Shown here: positions 35,441 to 44,630 of the stretch, in pieces
How positions within the stretch are numbered: the stretch's first letter is position 1
Layout of the letters: every line of letters starts with the position of its first letter
NCBI GenBank assembly: GCA_038323375.1
Contig: JBBQGV010000020.1
Span: forward strand, 6,363 to 70,362
Length of the DNA: 64,000 nt
Source: JABWAJ01 sp038323375
GTDB lineage: Bacteria; Bacteroidota; Bacteroidia; Chitinophagales; Saprospiraceae
Direction of reading: 5' to 3'
Program-made: the position numbers and the translations under genes
The notes under the pieces: generated by a model
The model's database searches: none
Told to the model about the DNA's origin: nothing
Seen by the model: the letters and a program-made list of their open reading frames with translations, nothing else

Positions 35441-36205
35441 AACCCACCGACTCAACGCCATGGCCAACTCCTTCTGTTCTCCTTTTTTCATCAACCGATG
35501 CAGGAAGGTGTGGTCGTCCAGCACTTGGGTCTCTGCGTACAATACGTCGTCCCAGCGGCTTTCGGCGCGGTAGAGCACTTCCATGCTGGCCATCCGTTTG
35601 TGCTGGAGCATTCCGTGGGGCATGGCTTCCAGCATCCATTGGATGTATAAGGTATTGTTCAGGTGCAGGTTAAAATCGAGGTCGTGAAAATTGACCTCAA
35701 ATATTTTGGTAAAATGCACCTGCTCAAATTTGGGAAACCGGAAATCGGGTCTGGGCAGACAGTCTTCCGGCGCAGGCATTTTGGATTCAAATTCCAGAAT
35801 AAATGGAGGAATCGGAGCCATGCGCCGACTGACCATGTCCATCAGCAACCAGGCGGAAGACGACTGGAGCAACAACTCTTCATCGGCGCCGAAAATTTTG
35901 TAATCGCGGTAGGTGAACCGCCGGTCAAAGCCAGTTGGGCAGGTGAGTACCCGAATCTGTTCGCCAAGTCCGGGCAGTCGAAACACCTGCATGGATTTGC
36001 GCAGCAGTACCCACGAAATATTCTGAGCTTCCAAATCCCAAACCGACACGTTTAACTGGATGACGTTTTGCATGGCCGCTTCCTGCATCAGCCGGATCAG
36101 CGCCGGAATAGTCGCCCGCTTGCAGTGGTCAATTTCGTACGTGCGCACCACAAATGTTTCACTGTAAGCTAAAGGAGAAATGGGCTGATGAGGGATGTGC
36201 TGCAT
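35438..36205 (-). CDS. Acyl-ACP thioesterase family protein
   Basis: 255 residues from ATG 36205. A double hot-dog protein: first hot-dog FVVRTYEIDHCKRATIPALIRLMQEAAMQ, second NFHDLDFNLHLNNTLYIQWMLEAMP, whose NxH motif supplies the catalytic Asn and His of FatA/FatB-like thioesterases. It hydrolyses acyl-ACP to free fatty acid in the cytosol and so helps set chain length. Sequence upstream of 36205 is basic and not conserved-looking. Same strand as DUF72 and ppk1. The stop lies in a tandem array. Confidence 0.85.
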   Translation of the reverse strand: MQHIPHQPISPLAYSETFVVRTYEIDHCKRATIPALIRLMQEAAMQNVIQLNVSVWDLEAQNISWVLLRKSMQVFRLPGLGEQIRVLTCPTGFDRRFTYRDYKIFGADEELLLQSSSAWLLMDMVSRRMAPIPPFILEFESKMPAPEDCLPRPDFRFPKFEQVHFTKIFEVNFHDLDFNLHLNNTLYIQWMLEAMPHGMLQHKRMASMEVLYRAESRWDDVLYAETQVLDDHTFLHRLMKKGEQKELAMALSRWV

Positions 36206-36352
36206 GACTTTTGTTTTTCGTGTGGCCGTCCGCTTTAGCTGGAAGCCCCCTGGCATCAAAGCGGGGAAAGAAAATTTTTGGTTGCATAACCGGAGGCCAA
36301 GTTAGGTTGAATTGCGAAATAGTTACCTTTCTTTGTCCAGAAAGCGCCCAAG

Positions 36353-37423
36353 TTATCCACCCGCATCCACCGGCATCACCCAACCCCGTGTATCCGGAAT
36401 CCTCCCGGAGCGCAGGCCATTGATTTCAGATTTGATGAGTTCGCCAACCGGGCGTTGGTCAATGGGCGGGAGCTGCATGAGCAGTTCGTCGCTTCCGATT
36501 TCGGCAATATGGGAAACGATGGCTGCCGTGCCGGTTCCAAAAGCTTCCTGGAGTGTACCGGCCTGGTAAGCGGCAATAATTTCGTCAATGGAAACAAGGC
36601 GTTCCTCTACGGCATAACCTTTGTCTTTCAGGATATGCAAAATGCTGTCGCGGGTAATGCCTTTCAGAATGGTGCCGTCCGTCGCCGGCGTGACCACTTT
36701 ACCGTCAATTACAAAGAAGATATTCATCGTGCCCGCTTCCTGGATGTATTTGAATTCGTAGGGATCCATCCACATGATCTGGTCAAAACCTTTTTGAGCA
36801 GCCAATTTTGCAGGAAGCAAAGAACCAGCATAATTACCTGCGGCTTTGGCTTCTCCCGTACCGCCTTTTACAGCGCGCACGTATTGGCGTTCGGCCCATA
36901 GCCGGATCGGCTTCGGGTAATAAGGGCCGACCGGGCCGGTCATGATGAAGAACCGGTAATTTTCCGAGCTGTGTACGCCAATGAATTCGTCGGTGGCAAA
37001 CATCAGTGGACGGAGGTATAGCGCACTGCCTTCCTGAGGGGGAATCCAGTCGCTGTCTACGCTGACAATGGCATGCAGGGCTTGCAGGAACAGCGCCTCC
37101 GGAACATCCGGCATGCTCATCCGGGCTGCCGAAAGGTTGAAACGGCGCGCGTGCATTTCGGGGCGCAACAGCATCGCTTGTCCATCCTGGTTTTTGGAAG
37201 CTTTCATGCCTTCAAAAATAGATTGTCCGTAGTGCAGCACCATCGAACCCGGATGGATGAGGAAAGGCTCGAAAGGCAGGATACGCAAATCCGTCCATTC
37301 GCCGTTTTTATAATCAGCTGCAAATAGGTGATCGGAAAAATTCCTTCCAAAAGGGATGTTGTTGAAATCAATTTGCGATAAGCGAGAGGAAGTGGATTTT
37401 TCAATCCGGATGCTATACTTCAT
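36353..37423 (-). CDS. ilvE: Branched-chain amino acid aminotransferase
   Basis: 356 residues from ATG 37423. A fold-type IV PLP enzyme of the eukaryote-like BCAT group: FGRNFSDHLF, MLHYGQSIFEGMKA-type region (MVLHYGQSIFEGMK), the PLP-lysine in GTGEAKAAGNYAGSL, the EAGTMNIFFV loop and GITRDSILHI. It interconverts Leu/Ile/Val and their 2-oxo acids with glutamate. Length and motifs are complete. It is divergent from the 37490 gene, with about 65 bp between starts that must hold both promoters. Confidence 0.92.
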   Translation of the reverse strand: MKYSIRIEKSTSSRLSQIDFNNIPFGRNFSDHLFAADYKNGEWTDLRILPFEPFLIHPGSMVLHYGQSIFEGMKASKNQDGQAMLLRPEMHARRFNLSAARMSMPDVPEALFLQALHAIVSVDSDWIPPQEGSALYLRPLMFATDEFIGVHSSENYRFFIMTGPVGPYYPKPIRLWAERQYVRAVKGGTGEAKAAGNYAGSLLPAKLAAQKGFDQIMWMDPYEFKYIQEAGTMNIFFVIDGKVVTPATDGTILKGITRDSILHILKDKGYAVEERLVSIDEIIAAYQAGTLQEAFGTGTAAIVSHIAEIGSDELLMQLPPIDQRPVGELIKSEINGLRSGRIPDTRGWVMPVDAGG

Positions 37424-37489
37424 TATGGAAATTTTTTGCAAAATTACCGGAAGTTTTTAGATTAACATGCTGGTTAAAAATTATTGAAC

Positions 37490-37942
37490 GTGAGTTTTCT
37501 TGATTTCGATCTTTTCATGGTTGCAGACTCCGGTGCCATCAGCGAACGGTGTTTTGGCGGTGGCGCCAAAGGCGTGCTGATCGTTTTGATTTCCCCCCCG
37601 GAACTCCGCGAAGAAATGGAGGCGTTTGCCGCAAAGGTTTTTGCAGCTGCGCAGATAGACCTCCACAAAGATGCAACTTTACTCTACCTGAAACCCGGCG
37701 AGCAGTTCAGCTTAGCGCAACTCTCCCGACAAAAACCAGTGCGCTACGTGCTTGCGTTCGGTGTTCCTGCGGCAGATATGGGCATTCAGGCGCTGGCACA
37801 AGCCTATCAGCCAGCCGAAGTAGAAGGACTGACCCTGTTGCTGGCGCACGATATTGCCGCCATTGCGGAAGAGCGCAAGCAAGGTGGAAAGCAACTGTCA
37901 GGCGCGCTTTGGAATGCGCTTAAAGCCATGTTTAAACTTTAG
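37490..37942 (+). CDS. Hypothetical protein, probable partner of DUF5691 gene
   Basis: 150 residues from a GTG at 37490 (an in-frame TTG lies at 37484). Alpha/beta pattern: LDFDLFMVADSG, AKGVLIVLISPPE, VRYVLAFGVPAADMG, EGLTLLLAHDIAAIAEE, ending in ALWNALKAMF. No family recognised with confidence. It ends 5 bp before the GTG of the next gene, so the two are translationally coupled and probably act together. Confidence 0.6.
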   Translation: MSFLDFDLFMVADSGAISERCFGGGAKGVLIVLISPPELREEMEAFAAKVFAAAQIDLHKDATLLYLKPGEQFSLAQLSRQKPVRYVLAFGVPAADMGIQALAQAYQPAEVEGLTLLLAHDIAAIAEERKQGGKQLSGALWNALKAMFKL

Positions 37943-37946
37943 CCTC

Positions 37947-38783
37947 GTGTGGCAAAAACTAACCACTACCGCTTTATTGGGCCTTGGCCGGAGCGCTTTG
38001 CCCGAAGACCTGCAATTAGCCTTGTTGTCACAGGGTATTGATCCGGATGCATCGCCGGAAAAAGCTTTGCTGGATGGTGCTGCAGTGTTGCTCAGACAGC
38101 GGCAGGCGCATTCGGTGTTGCTGGCAAAGGAACAAGCCGCACCGCCCGATCTGAGCGCTGAACGCCTGTGCAGCTCTGCCGCCGGAAAAGCCCTGGAAAA
38201 AATTCTGGACGGAACTTACCGACTGGCGTTGCCGGAATTTCTCAAAGTAGCGGCCGCTAAAAACCTCCATGTACCGCCTGCTCAATTGCCGATGCTGCTC
38301 GAACTGGCGGTTTGGAATCCGGAAATTCGCGCGCTGTTGGAGCTCGTAGCGGGACCCCGAAGCGCCTGGCTCATTGCACTGAATCCCCGTTGGGGCATTC
38401 CGACCCGGAAAGCTTCAAAAAACACCTCCCCGTTGCGCATGAGCGACGAGGCGTTCAATATTGCCGGCCTCGAATTTTTAGCGCAACACCGCGAATTGGA
38501 AAACGGGCAGGCACCTGCAAAGTTGTTGAGCTCGCCGGGCTATGCGTGGTCAGATGAACTGGCGCTCGCCCTGGTCGGCAATTTTATTGGCTGGCTGGAA
38601 CGGCATCCTGTGGCACCAGTCTGGGCGATGCAACATTACCGGAACATGCTCGAAGCTGCTGCTTATGGATGCGATACGATCACGTGCAAAGCTTTTGAGG
38701 CGGAATGGGTTGCTGCGGTGCCGGAGGTCGGGTATTTCAGGAGTATTATCGCCTTTAGGAAGGAGCTGATTGGAGCATTTTAA
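37947..38783 (+). CDS. DUF5691-like protein
   Basis: 278 residues from a GTG at 37947, chosen because the conserved WQKLTTTALLGLGRSALP begins there and the upstream gene ends 5 bp earlier. Features matching DUF5691 are the ALLGxxR opening, a Leu/Ala-rich helical block, CSSAAGKALEKIL, LPEFLKVAAAKNLHVPPAQLPMLLELA and WLIALNPRWG. Family members are usually longer (about 450-500), so this is a short version with a compact C-terminus. Function unknown. Its last codons overlap the convergent SRPBCC gene by 4 bp. Confidence 0.6.
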   Translation: MWQKLTTTALLGLGRSALPEDLQLALLSQGIDPDASPEKALLDGAAVLLRQRQAHSVLLAKEQAAPPDLSAERLCSSAAGKALEKILDGTYRLALPEFLKVAAAKNLHVPPAQLPMLLELAVWNPEIRALLELVAGPRSAWLIALNPRWGIPTRKASKNTSPLRMSDEAFNIAGLEFLAQHRELENGQAPAKLLSSPGYAWSDELALALVGNFIGWLERHPVAPVWAMQHYRNMLEAAAYGCDTITCKAFEAEWVAAVPEVGYFRSIIAFRKELIGAF

Positions 38784-39241
38784 AACCCAAATATCCGTTC
38801 CACTGCCTTCACCCGATACCGGAAAATCTCTTCTATCCTATTGTCAACCAATAGCAGATCTGCCAAAGTACCAATCGGGCCATACGGGACTTTGTAGTGC
38901 AAAATGTCCGTCATCATCACCCCGCCTTCCACGGCTTTGAAATGGTGTTGGTGGTGCCAGAATGCATAAGGGCCAAAGCGCTGCTCATCAATAAAATAAG
39001 CATGATCAACCACCTGGACAATCTCTGTGACCCAGTTCATTTTAACGCCGGGGAACGGGCTAACGCGGTACTGGACAACCATCCCTGCATACATCGGTAC
39101 GCCCTGAATGTCCGACAAAATTTCAAAAGACAAGTCTTCCGGGGTGATGGCATTCAGGTTTTCGGGCCTGGAAAAAAACTGCCAAATCTCTTCTATGCTT
39201 TTGGGGACGAACTGTTGCCATTCTTTTCTCTTGACCTGCAT
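38780..39241 (-). CDS. SRPBCC (START-like) ligand-binding protein
   Basis: 153 residues from ATG 39241. Helix-grip pattern: QFVPKSIEEIWQFFSRPENLNAITPEDLSFEI, a central beta sheet (MVVQYRVSPFPGVKMNWVTEIVQV, AYFIDEQRFGPYAFWHHQHHF) and a long C-terminal helix with VDNRIEEIFRYRVKAVERIF. It resembles the polyketide-cyclase/cell-division-inhibitor-like SRPBCC proteins. Ligand unknown. Upstream extension to 39352 is poorly conserved-looking. Monocistronic. Confidence 0.78.
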   Translation of the reverse strand: MQVKRKEWQQFVPKSIEEIWQFFSRPENLNAITPEDLSFEILSDIQGVPMYAGMVVQYRVSPFPGVKMNWVTEIVQVVDHAYFIDEQRFGPYAFWHHQHHFKAVEGGVMMTDILHYKVPYGPIGTLADLLLVDNRIEEIFRYRVKAVERIFGF

Positions 39242-39387
39242 GATGTTTTTGTGTTGTGGAATGAATGAATGATAAAGAAATGCAGTTTTGGGAAAAAGGT
39301 TCTCAAGGTCGCAAAAATGAAAACCACTTCCAAAAACAAGCTTTAAGGTCAAACTTACTAAAAAAATACCCTGTTTATGGTATGGAA

Positions 39388-39414
39388 TTGATGGGAAAGG
39401 CTCTGCTATCTTTG
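39388..39414 (+). promoter_or_regulatory. Bacteroidota-type promoter, long leader
   Basis: TTG at 39388 and a -7 box TATCTTTG at 39407-39414, 16 bp apart. If it drives the gene at 39762 the leader would be about 340 nt. The 39242-39761 gap otherwise holds only a weak 61-codon frame (39478-39663) that I do not support. Confidence 0.45.
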
Positions 39415-39761
39415 TAGCGTTCTAAAGTTTGCGCAAAGCACAATAAAATGTGCAATTCGTGAACAACCAAAAACAGAGTGCGTACACACTCAAAAATCAG
39501 ATTTAATTATAATCCGTTTTCCCTTAAACCGTATCGTCCCATGACTATCGTACAAACATGTTACCTGTTAGCCCATTCCGGGCTTTTGCTATTACGCGAC
39601 CTCTTCCCAGGCCATCGGCCTAAAACACATTTCTTACTGCTGGTTCCGATTCCAAGTTCATGATGTGACAACTCTTGTTGTCGTCGTCTTATCTGCGCAT
39701 GATTTATTTACCTAATCATTCGCAGGCGTTTTTAGTCCCTGTGAATCTAAAAAACTATCCC

Positions 39762-40937
39762 ATGAACTTGCCGGACGCTTACCGGTTCTCAACCAGCTTA
39801 TTCAGCAAATTGATTTGCCTGATGTTTTGCGTGAGCCTTTCCTCCGCAACGACCTCTGCGCAATCGCTTGCTGTGGTGCCCCTTCCCAAAGGTTGGAGTG
39901 TTACCCCCAATCACCTTGCTGTTAATTGCCTCGATCCAATTGCACTGAGTGCCCTCCCACATCCCCAAGTACAAGATATTTCCGGCCAAATAGCCGGCCT
40001 CTCTGCTGAAGACCAGTATTTTAGCCTGGCTTCTGCATCTCAAAAGTGGACAGATTATTTCGCGGTTTCCCGCTGGGAAATCGTCAGGATTAAAGGTGAC
40101 GGTGGGGTAGATGTCACCGGAGCTCCCAATGCAATATTAGTTGAAGGGGCTAATAGCGCTCGGGTCAGTGTAAATGCCGAAAGCATTGTACAATTCAATA
40201 TTGTCATTCCTGCTGATGGATTCATTTCGCTCGACTATGAAAATTTTGGGGGCTCCAATCTTTTAAATCAAGTGTTTTCTGTGAACGCCGCAGGCACCAT
40301 TAAAGTGCAAAAAGCGACAAAAGCGAAGTTCTTTTCGCCGGCATTGCGCCGCGGCGATGTATTGGCGCTGCATTTCGACAATGCTGCAAACGTGCCGATG
40401 CAGGTACAACTCAGCAGCCTGAGGTTTTATACCAACGCTGCGGGCGTTTGGGAGCGGCGCTGGACGGCGGGTAATGCCAAAGGAGAAAGCATTGCTTTTT
40501 CGCAACTCATCACCGTAGAAAAAGCGGCCATCGCCGATGTATTGTTCCCGGAAGACGTATTCGTTGATAAAACGGGTCTTTTTGAAGTTCAGGCCTGCAC
40601 GAATCCGGTTTGCACAGGATATCCTTTTTTGGACAAAGACGGCAACTTAGCCACCACATTCGACCGCATCGCGATTGACCGCAGCACCTGCGATTTCAAT
40701 GTTTCCTGGTCGGACGAGCTGGTTCAGCAATCGGGACAGTGCATCATCGAACGCCACTGGACTATCAGCGACCGGAGTTCCAATAACGTATTTACAGCCC
40801 TGCAATCCATTCATTTGGCACGATGCCCCGAGTTTGGGGCAGACCCTGGCGCATCAGGGGTGCCGGAGTTGGGTTTGCCACAACGCGAAATTGAAAAACA
40901 AACACTGCAAGCAGTGGCGCATCAGGATAATTTTTAA
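39762..40937 (+). CDS. Secreted protein, probably C-terminally truncated
   Basis: 391 residues from ATG 39762. A long signal sequence (LFSKLICLMFCVSLSSATTSAQ) is followed by beta-sandwich-like domains: VQFNIVIPADGFISLDYENFGG, VQLSSLRFYTNAAGVWERRW, and a Cys-containing part (VQACTNPVCTGYPFLDKDGN, IERHWTISD) like the modules of large HYR/Ig-type surface proteins. No T9SS sorting domain or membrane anchor is present. The last about 35 residues (EFGADPGASGVPELG...) look unlike the rest, so the gene has probably lost its original 3' part. A dispersed-repeat copy follows within 50 bp. Confidence 0.6.
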   Translation: MNLPDAYRFSTSLFSKLICLMFCVSLSSATTSAQSLAVVPLPKGWSVTPNHLAVNCLDPIALSALPHPQVQDISGQIAGLSAEDQYFSLASASQKWTDYFAVSRWEIVRIKGDGGVDVTGAPNAILVEGANSARVSVNAESIVQFNIVIPADGFISLDYENFGGSNLLNQVFSVNAAGTIKVQKATKAKFFSPALRRGDVLALHFDNAANVPMQVQLSSLRFYTNAAGVWERRWTAGNAKGESIAFSQLITVEKAAIADVLFPEDVFVDKTGLFEVQACTNPVCTGYPFLDKDGNLATTFDRIAIDRSTCDFNVSWSDELVQQSGQCIIERHWTISDRSSNNVFTALQSIHLARCPEFGADPGASGVPELGLPQREIEKQTLQAVAHQDNF

Positions 40938-40985
40938 TTCGGTCAGCGCATCATCCGTAAATGGGCGCGCAAGTACTATGAACAT

Positions 40986-41130
40986 ATTTAGAGTCTGTCT
41001 TTTTAGTCTTGTGTCTGCTCTTTAGAGTTCGAGAGCAAGGTGTGTTTCGCCCCAAAAATGGGAGTTTACTCGCGAAATGACCGATTTTGGGGCGAAACTC
41101 AACGCAGCTATCGGACTCTAAAGACAGACA
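40986..41130. repeat. Dispersed nested-palindrome repeat, copy 4
   Basis: In inverted orientation relative to copy 1: GTCTGTCTTTTTAGTC at the left, GCCCCAAAAATGGGAG and GATTTTGGGGC inside, and GCAGCTATCGGACTCTAAAG at the right edge. Its reverse complement aligns with copies 1 and 5 almost throughout. Confidence 0.8.
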
Positions 41131-41199
41131 CGATTTCGCCGGAAAGCCGGCATTGAAGGAGAATAGTAAGTTTGTAAAGGGTTTCTCATACAGGATTGG

Positions 41200-41231
41200 A
41201 GGCAGGAGGGATAAGCTCCTCCTGCCTTTTT
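41200..41231 (+). terminator. Intrinsic terminator
   Basis: A perfect 10-bp stem AGGCAGGAGG / CCTCCTGCCT (41200-41209, 41218-41227) with an 8-nt loop, followed by TTTT. It is the clear end of any transcript passing the truncated secreted-protein gene. Confidence 0.8.
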
Positions 41232-41348
41232 AACCCTCCGACCCTTACCCCTTGTAGGTTTTTTACCGGCGAGCGTCTGCTATGCATATTTTGTCTGCGC
41301 ATTTGCGTTACTGGCTGTTATCCCTATTTTCACGACCTACCTGGCTTT

Positions 41349-41421
41349 GTCACGCCCGTCAGGGAGTCTGCAAAAGCGCGTACAGCCTTGCTTCTGTTGC
41401 AGACTCCCTGATGGGAGTGAC
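41349..41421. repeat. 25-bp inverted repeat in the 40938-41715 gap
   Basis: Arms 41349-41373 and 41397-41421 (GTCAC...CAGGGAGTCTGCAA) pair with two mismatches around a 23-nt loop. No T tract. May be a transposon-end scar or a structured RNA. The rest of the gap holds a -7-like TACCTTTA at 41635-41642 and no gene. Confidence 0.65.
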
Positions 41422-41715
41422 AACCGATGATGTGTTATGCACAGCCTAAGCTCGGCGGTAAAAAACCCATAAGGTTTGAAAAGAAATTGTTGGTTTTTAG
41501 TTTTGCTTCATAATGGTAAAGGCGACTCTCGGGTCGCCTTTTCTTTTTCGCCACGGCGTGCAGGAAAATTTACGATAGCGCAATACCAAACAAATTATTT
41601 AAAAAAGACTCCCTGCTTTTACCGGCAAAAGTCCTACCTTTACCGGGCAACCACCCCATAAACTCAGGTGGCGACGCTTTTTTAATTCCTTATTTTTCAA
41701 TAGATTGTTTGCAAT

Positions 41716-42060
41716 ATGTCGCTCGTTACAGACTTCAATGCCTATCGCGCCAAGATGAACGAAAAGATTTTCGCTCAGAACAACAAGGCGCTCAACCGCT
41801 TTTTTGCGCTGGATAAAAACACGTACGAAGACGGCGCTTTAGACAAAAAAACAAAAGAGCTCTTAGGCTTGGTGGCCTCCATGGTGTTGCGCTGCGACGA
41901 CTGCATCCGCTACCATTTAGGCACCTGCTACGAGTTGGGCGTCAGCCGCGACGAAGTGTTTGAAGTCTTTGCAATTGCCAACTTAGTGGGCGGTTCCATC
42001 TGCATTCCCCATACCCGGCGGGCGCTGGAATATTGGGAGGAGTTGGAGTTAGCCCCCTAA
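41716..42060 (+). CDS. Carboxymuconolactone decarboxylase / AhpD-like protein
   Basis: 114 residues. The CMD/AhpD fold is shown by helix KTKELLGLVASMVLRCDDCIRYHLGTCYELG with the CxxC pair and a following His at the usual spacing, then the second helix pair VFEVFAIANLVGGSICIPHTRRALEYW. AhpD-type members are redox proteins acting in peroxide defence; small CMD proteins have varied roles. Single gene; a candidate -7 box lies at 41635. The 42061-42193 gap holds fold-back TTTAACCTTT microrepeats. Confidence 0.85.
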   Translation: MSLVTDFNAYRAKMNEKIFAQNNKALNRFFALDKNTYEDGALDKKTKELLGLVASMVLRCDDCIRYHLGTCYELGVSRDEVFEVFAIANLVGGSICIPHTRRALEYWEELELAP

Positions 42061-42193
42061 CCACCAAAGGGGGAATGTGAAGCATAAAGTGAAAAGGTTA
42101 AAGTATGGATTCCGTTTCACGATCAAATTTCGTGTCCCCCTTTAACCTTTCTACTTTAACCTTGGAAAACAATAACAAATAATCAATAACAAT

Positions 42194-44497
42194 ATGGCAT
42201 CCAACTACCTCGATGAATTGAACGACGTACAACGCCAGGCGGTCACCAATATTGATGGGCCGGTGCTGGTGGTGGCCGGCCCGGGTTCGGGCAAAACGAG
42301 GGTGTTGACTTACCGCATTGCGCACATCATTCAAAGCGGCGTTGCGCCGTGGGAAATTCTGGCGCTGACCTTTACCAACAAGGCTGCGCGGGAAATGAAA
42401 GGCCGGATTGCCAAAGTCGTCGGCGACCGTGCCGACCGGGTTTGGGCGGGCACGTTCCACTCCATTTTTGCCCGGATACTGCGCGTGGAAGCGGATAAAA
42501 TTGGCTACCCGCCCGGATTCACCATTTACGACACCGAAGACACCAACAGCGTCATCAGCGCCATCATCCGGGAGCTGAATTTAGACAAAAATGCCTACAA
42601 TACCAGCGCCATCCGCTCGCGCATTTCAGCGGCCAAAAGCGCGCTCATCACCCCGAAATTATACGCGGACAACGAAGAACTGCGCCATCAAGACCGGCAG
42701 GCCGCCCGGCCTTATACCTATGAGATTTACGAAAAATACGTCGCCCGGTGCAAGCGTTCCGGTGCCATGGATTTTGACGATTTGCTCTACCGCCTGTACG
42801 AACTTTTTCAGCGAAACCCCGACGGCATACTCGATAAATACCGACAGAAATTTCGCTATGTATTGGTGGATGAGTTCCAGGATACCAATCAGTTGCAATA
42901 CGCCATCATTCGAAAATTGGTGAATTTCGACGGCAGCCCGCGCAACGTTTGCGTAGTGGGCGACGACGCACAGAGCATCTATGCCTTTCGCGGCGCAACC
43001 ATCCAGAACATCCTCGATTATGAAGCCGATTTCAAACCTTTCGGCATCAAAACCTTCAAATTGGAACAAAATTATCGTTCCACTGAACACATCGTCCAGA
43101 TAGCCAACGCGGTCATCATGAACAACCGCCGCCAGATTCAGAAAAAGATCTGGTCAGACAAAGGCGAGGGGCACAAAGTGAAGGTCATCAAAGCGATGTC
43201 GGACAACGAAGAAGGCAAACGCGTGACGGATACGATTCTGGAACATAAAAACCGATACCACCTTTCCAACCGCGAGATTGCCATCCTTTACCGCACCAAC
43301 TCGCAATCCAGGATTTTTGAAGAAAATCTGCGCCGCTACAACGTGGCCTACCGTGTATTCGGGGGTCTTTCGTTTTACCAACGCAAAGAAGTCAAAGACC
43401 TGATCGCCTACCTGCGCCTTGTGGTCAACCAACGCGACGAAGAAGCCCTGCGCCGGGTGTTGAACTATCCCAAACGCGGTGTTGGCGACAGCACCATCGA
43501 AAAACTAAGCGCACAGGCCGGGAGTGCGGGCAAAACCATGTGGGAATGCCTGCCTGCTTTGGATGCCGGGGCAAAAGCCAAAAAAGCCATTGCCGATTTT
43601 GTCATGATGATCCAGGGTGCTGCCCGCCGGGTGCAAACCGATAATGCTTACGAAATAGCCGCCGGCGTTGCGCGCGGTTCCGGGCTGATTGACGTGCTCA
43701 AAAGCGACACAACCATCGAAGGGATGGGCCGCTTGGAAAACGTCAATGCCCTGCTCGACGGCATCAAATCTTTTGTGGAAGAAGACACCATTTCGGTACT
43801 CGATGCGGAGGGCAACGCCGATCGAACCCTGACGGCTTATCTTCAGAATATTGCCCTCCTGACCGACCAGGACGACAACAAAGCCGAAGGCGGCGACTTT
43901 GTGACGCTGATGTCGGTACACGCCGCTAAAGGGCTGGAGTTCAAATCCGTTTTTGTGGTCGGGCTGGAAGAAAAATTGTTCCCGTCTTTTATGGCCAGCG
44001 ACTCTCCGGAAGCGTTGGACGAAGAGCGGCGCCTGTTTTACGTAGCGGTGACCCGGGCTGAACAATTGCTTACCTTGTCGTATGCAAACAGCCGCTATCG
44101 CTTTGGCCAAATGCGCTTCAACGAACCGAGCCGTTTTCTGGAAGAAGTGCCCCGGCAACACGCAGAAAGCACTGCTCATTTTCGGGGCAGCCAGGGTATG
44201 GCAGAAGATAACGCAGTGGAAATGACTTCCGGCGCTAAAGTCAGCGGCAATTTTGTGCGTAGGAGTACGACCGTTTCCAGGCTTTCAACGGTGGATGCGG
44301 CTAATTTTAAAGCCAGCCCGAGCGACGCCATTCAGAAAGGCATGCGCGTTTTGCACCTCAAATTTGGGGAAGGAGAGGTGTTGGATATAGACGGCGGAAA
44401 AGACAACCGGATTGCGACGATCTTCTTCAAAGCGGCAGAGGATGACCCAAAAAAGCGAATCATGCTCAAATTTGCGAAGCTGCAAATTGTGACTTGA
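42194..44497 (+). CDS. UvrD/PcrA-type superfamily 1 DNA helicase
   Basis: 767 residues. ATP-dependent 3'-5' DNA helicase of the UvrD/PcrA/Rep group. All helicase motifs are intact: I GPGSGKTRVL, Ia LTFTNKAAREMK, II VDEFQDTN, III VGDDAQSIYAFRGA, IV LEQNYRST, V VTLMSVHAAKGLEF, VI RRLFYVAVTRAE. A C-terminal extension ends in the short beta motif VLHLKFGEGEVLDIDGGKDNRIATIFF, as in PcrA. It acts in nucleotide-excision or mismatch repair and replication-fork restart. Length is normal. Only the UvrD-versus-PcrA name is uncertain, so no symbol is given. Its 5' flank carries fold-back microrepeats. Confidence 0.93.
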   Translation: MASNYLDELNDVQRQAVTNIDGPVLVVAGPGSGKTRVLTYRIAHIIQSGVAPWEILALTFTNKAAREMKGRIAKVVGDRADRVWAGTFHSIFARILRVEADKIGYPPGFTIYDTEDTNSVISAIIRELNLDKNAYNTSAIRSRISAAKSALITPKLYADNEELRHQDRQAARPYTYEIYEKYVARCKRSGAMDFDDLLYRLYELFQRNPDGILDKYRQKFRYVLVDEFQDTNQLQYAIIRKLVNFDGSPRNVCVVGDDAQSIYAFRGATIQNILDYEADFKPFGIKTFKLEQNYRSTEHIVQIANAVIMNNRRQIQKKIWSDKGEGHKVKVIKAMSDNEEGKRVTDTILEHKNRYHLSNREIAILYRTNSQSRIFEENLRRYNVAYRVFGGLSFYQRKEVKDLIAYLRLVVNQRDEEALRRVLNYPKRGVGDSTIEKLSAQAGSAGKTMWECLPALDAGAKAKKAIADFVMMIQGAARRVQTDNAYEIAAGVARGSGLIDVLKSDTTIEGMGRLENVNALLDGIKSFVEEDTISVLDAEGNADRTLTAYLQNIALLTDQDDNKAEGGDFVTLMSVHAAKGLEFKSVFVVGLEEKLFPSFMASDSPEALDEERRLFYVAVTRAEQLLTLSYANSRYRFGQMRFNEPSRFLEEVPRQHAESTAHFRGSQGMAEDNAVEMTSGAKVSGNFVRRSTTVSRLSTVDAANFKASPSDAIQKGMRVLHLKFGEGEVLDIDGGKDNRIATIFFKAAEDDPKKRIMLKFAKLQIVT

Positions 44498-44630
44498 AAA
44501 GCCAATTCCTTCTACTACAATGGCAGCTTCGTCGAAAAGGTGATAAAAGTCATAGGAAATCCGGGCTACTGGCTCTAAATTCGCACCCGAACTTGACCTC
44601 CGGAATATTCAATGTGACTCAAACATCACC

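Noticed and set aside
39478..39663. 61-codon frame in the leader of the secreted protein at 39762
   Set aside because: Composition is unremarkable and no ribosome-binding context is visible; more likely untranslated leader.
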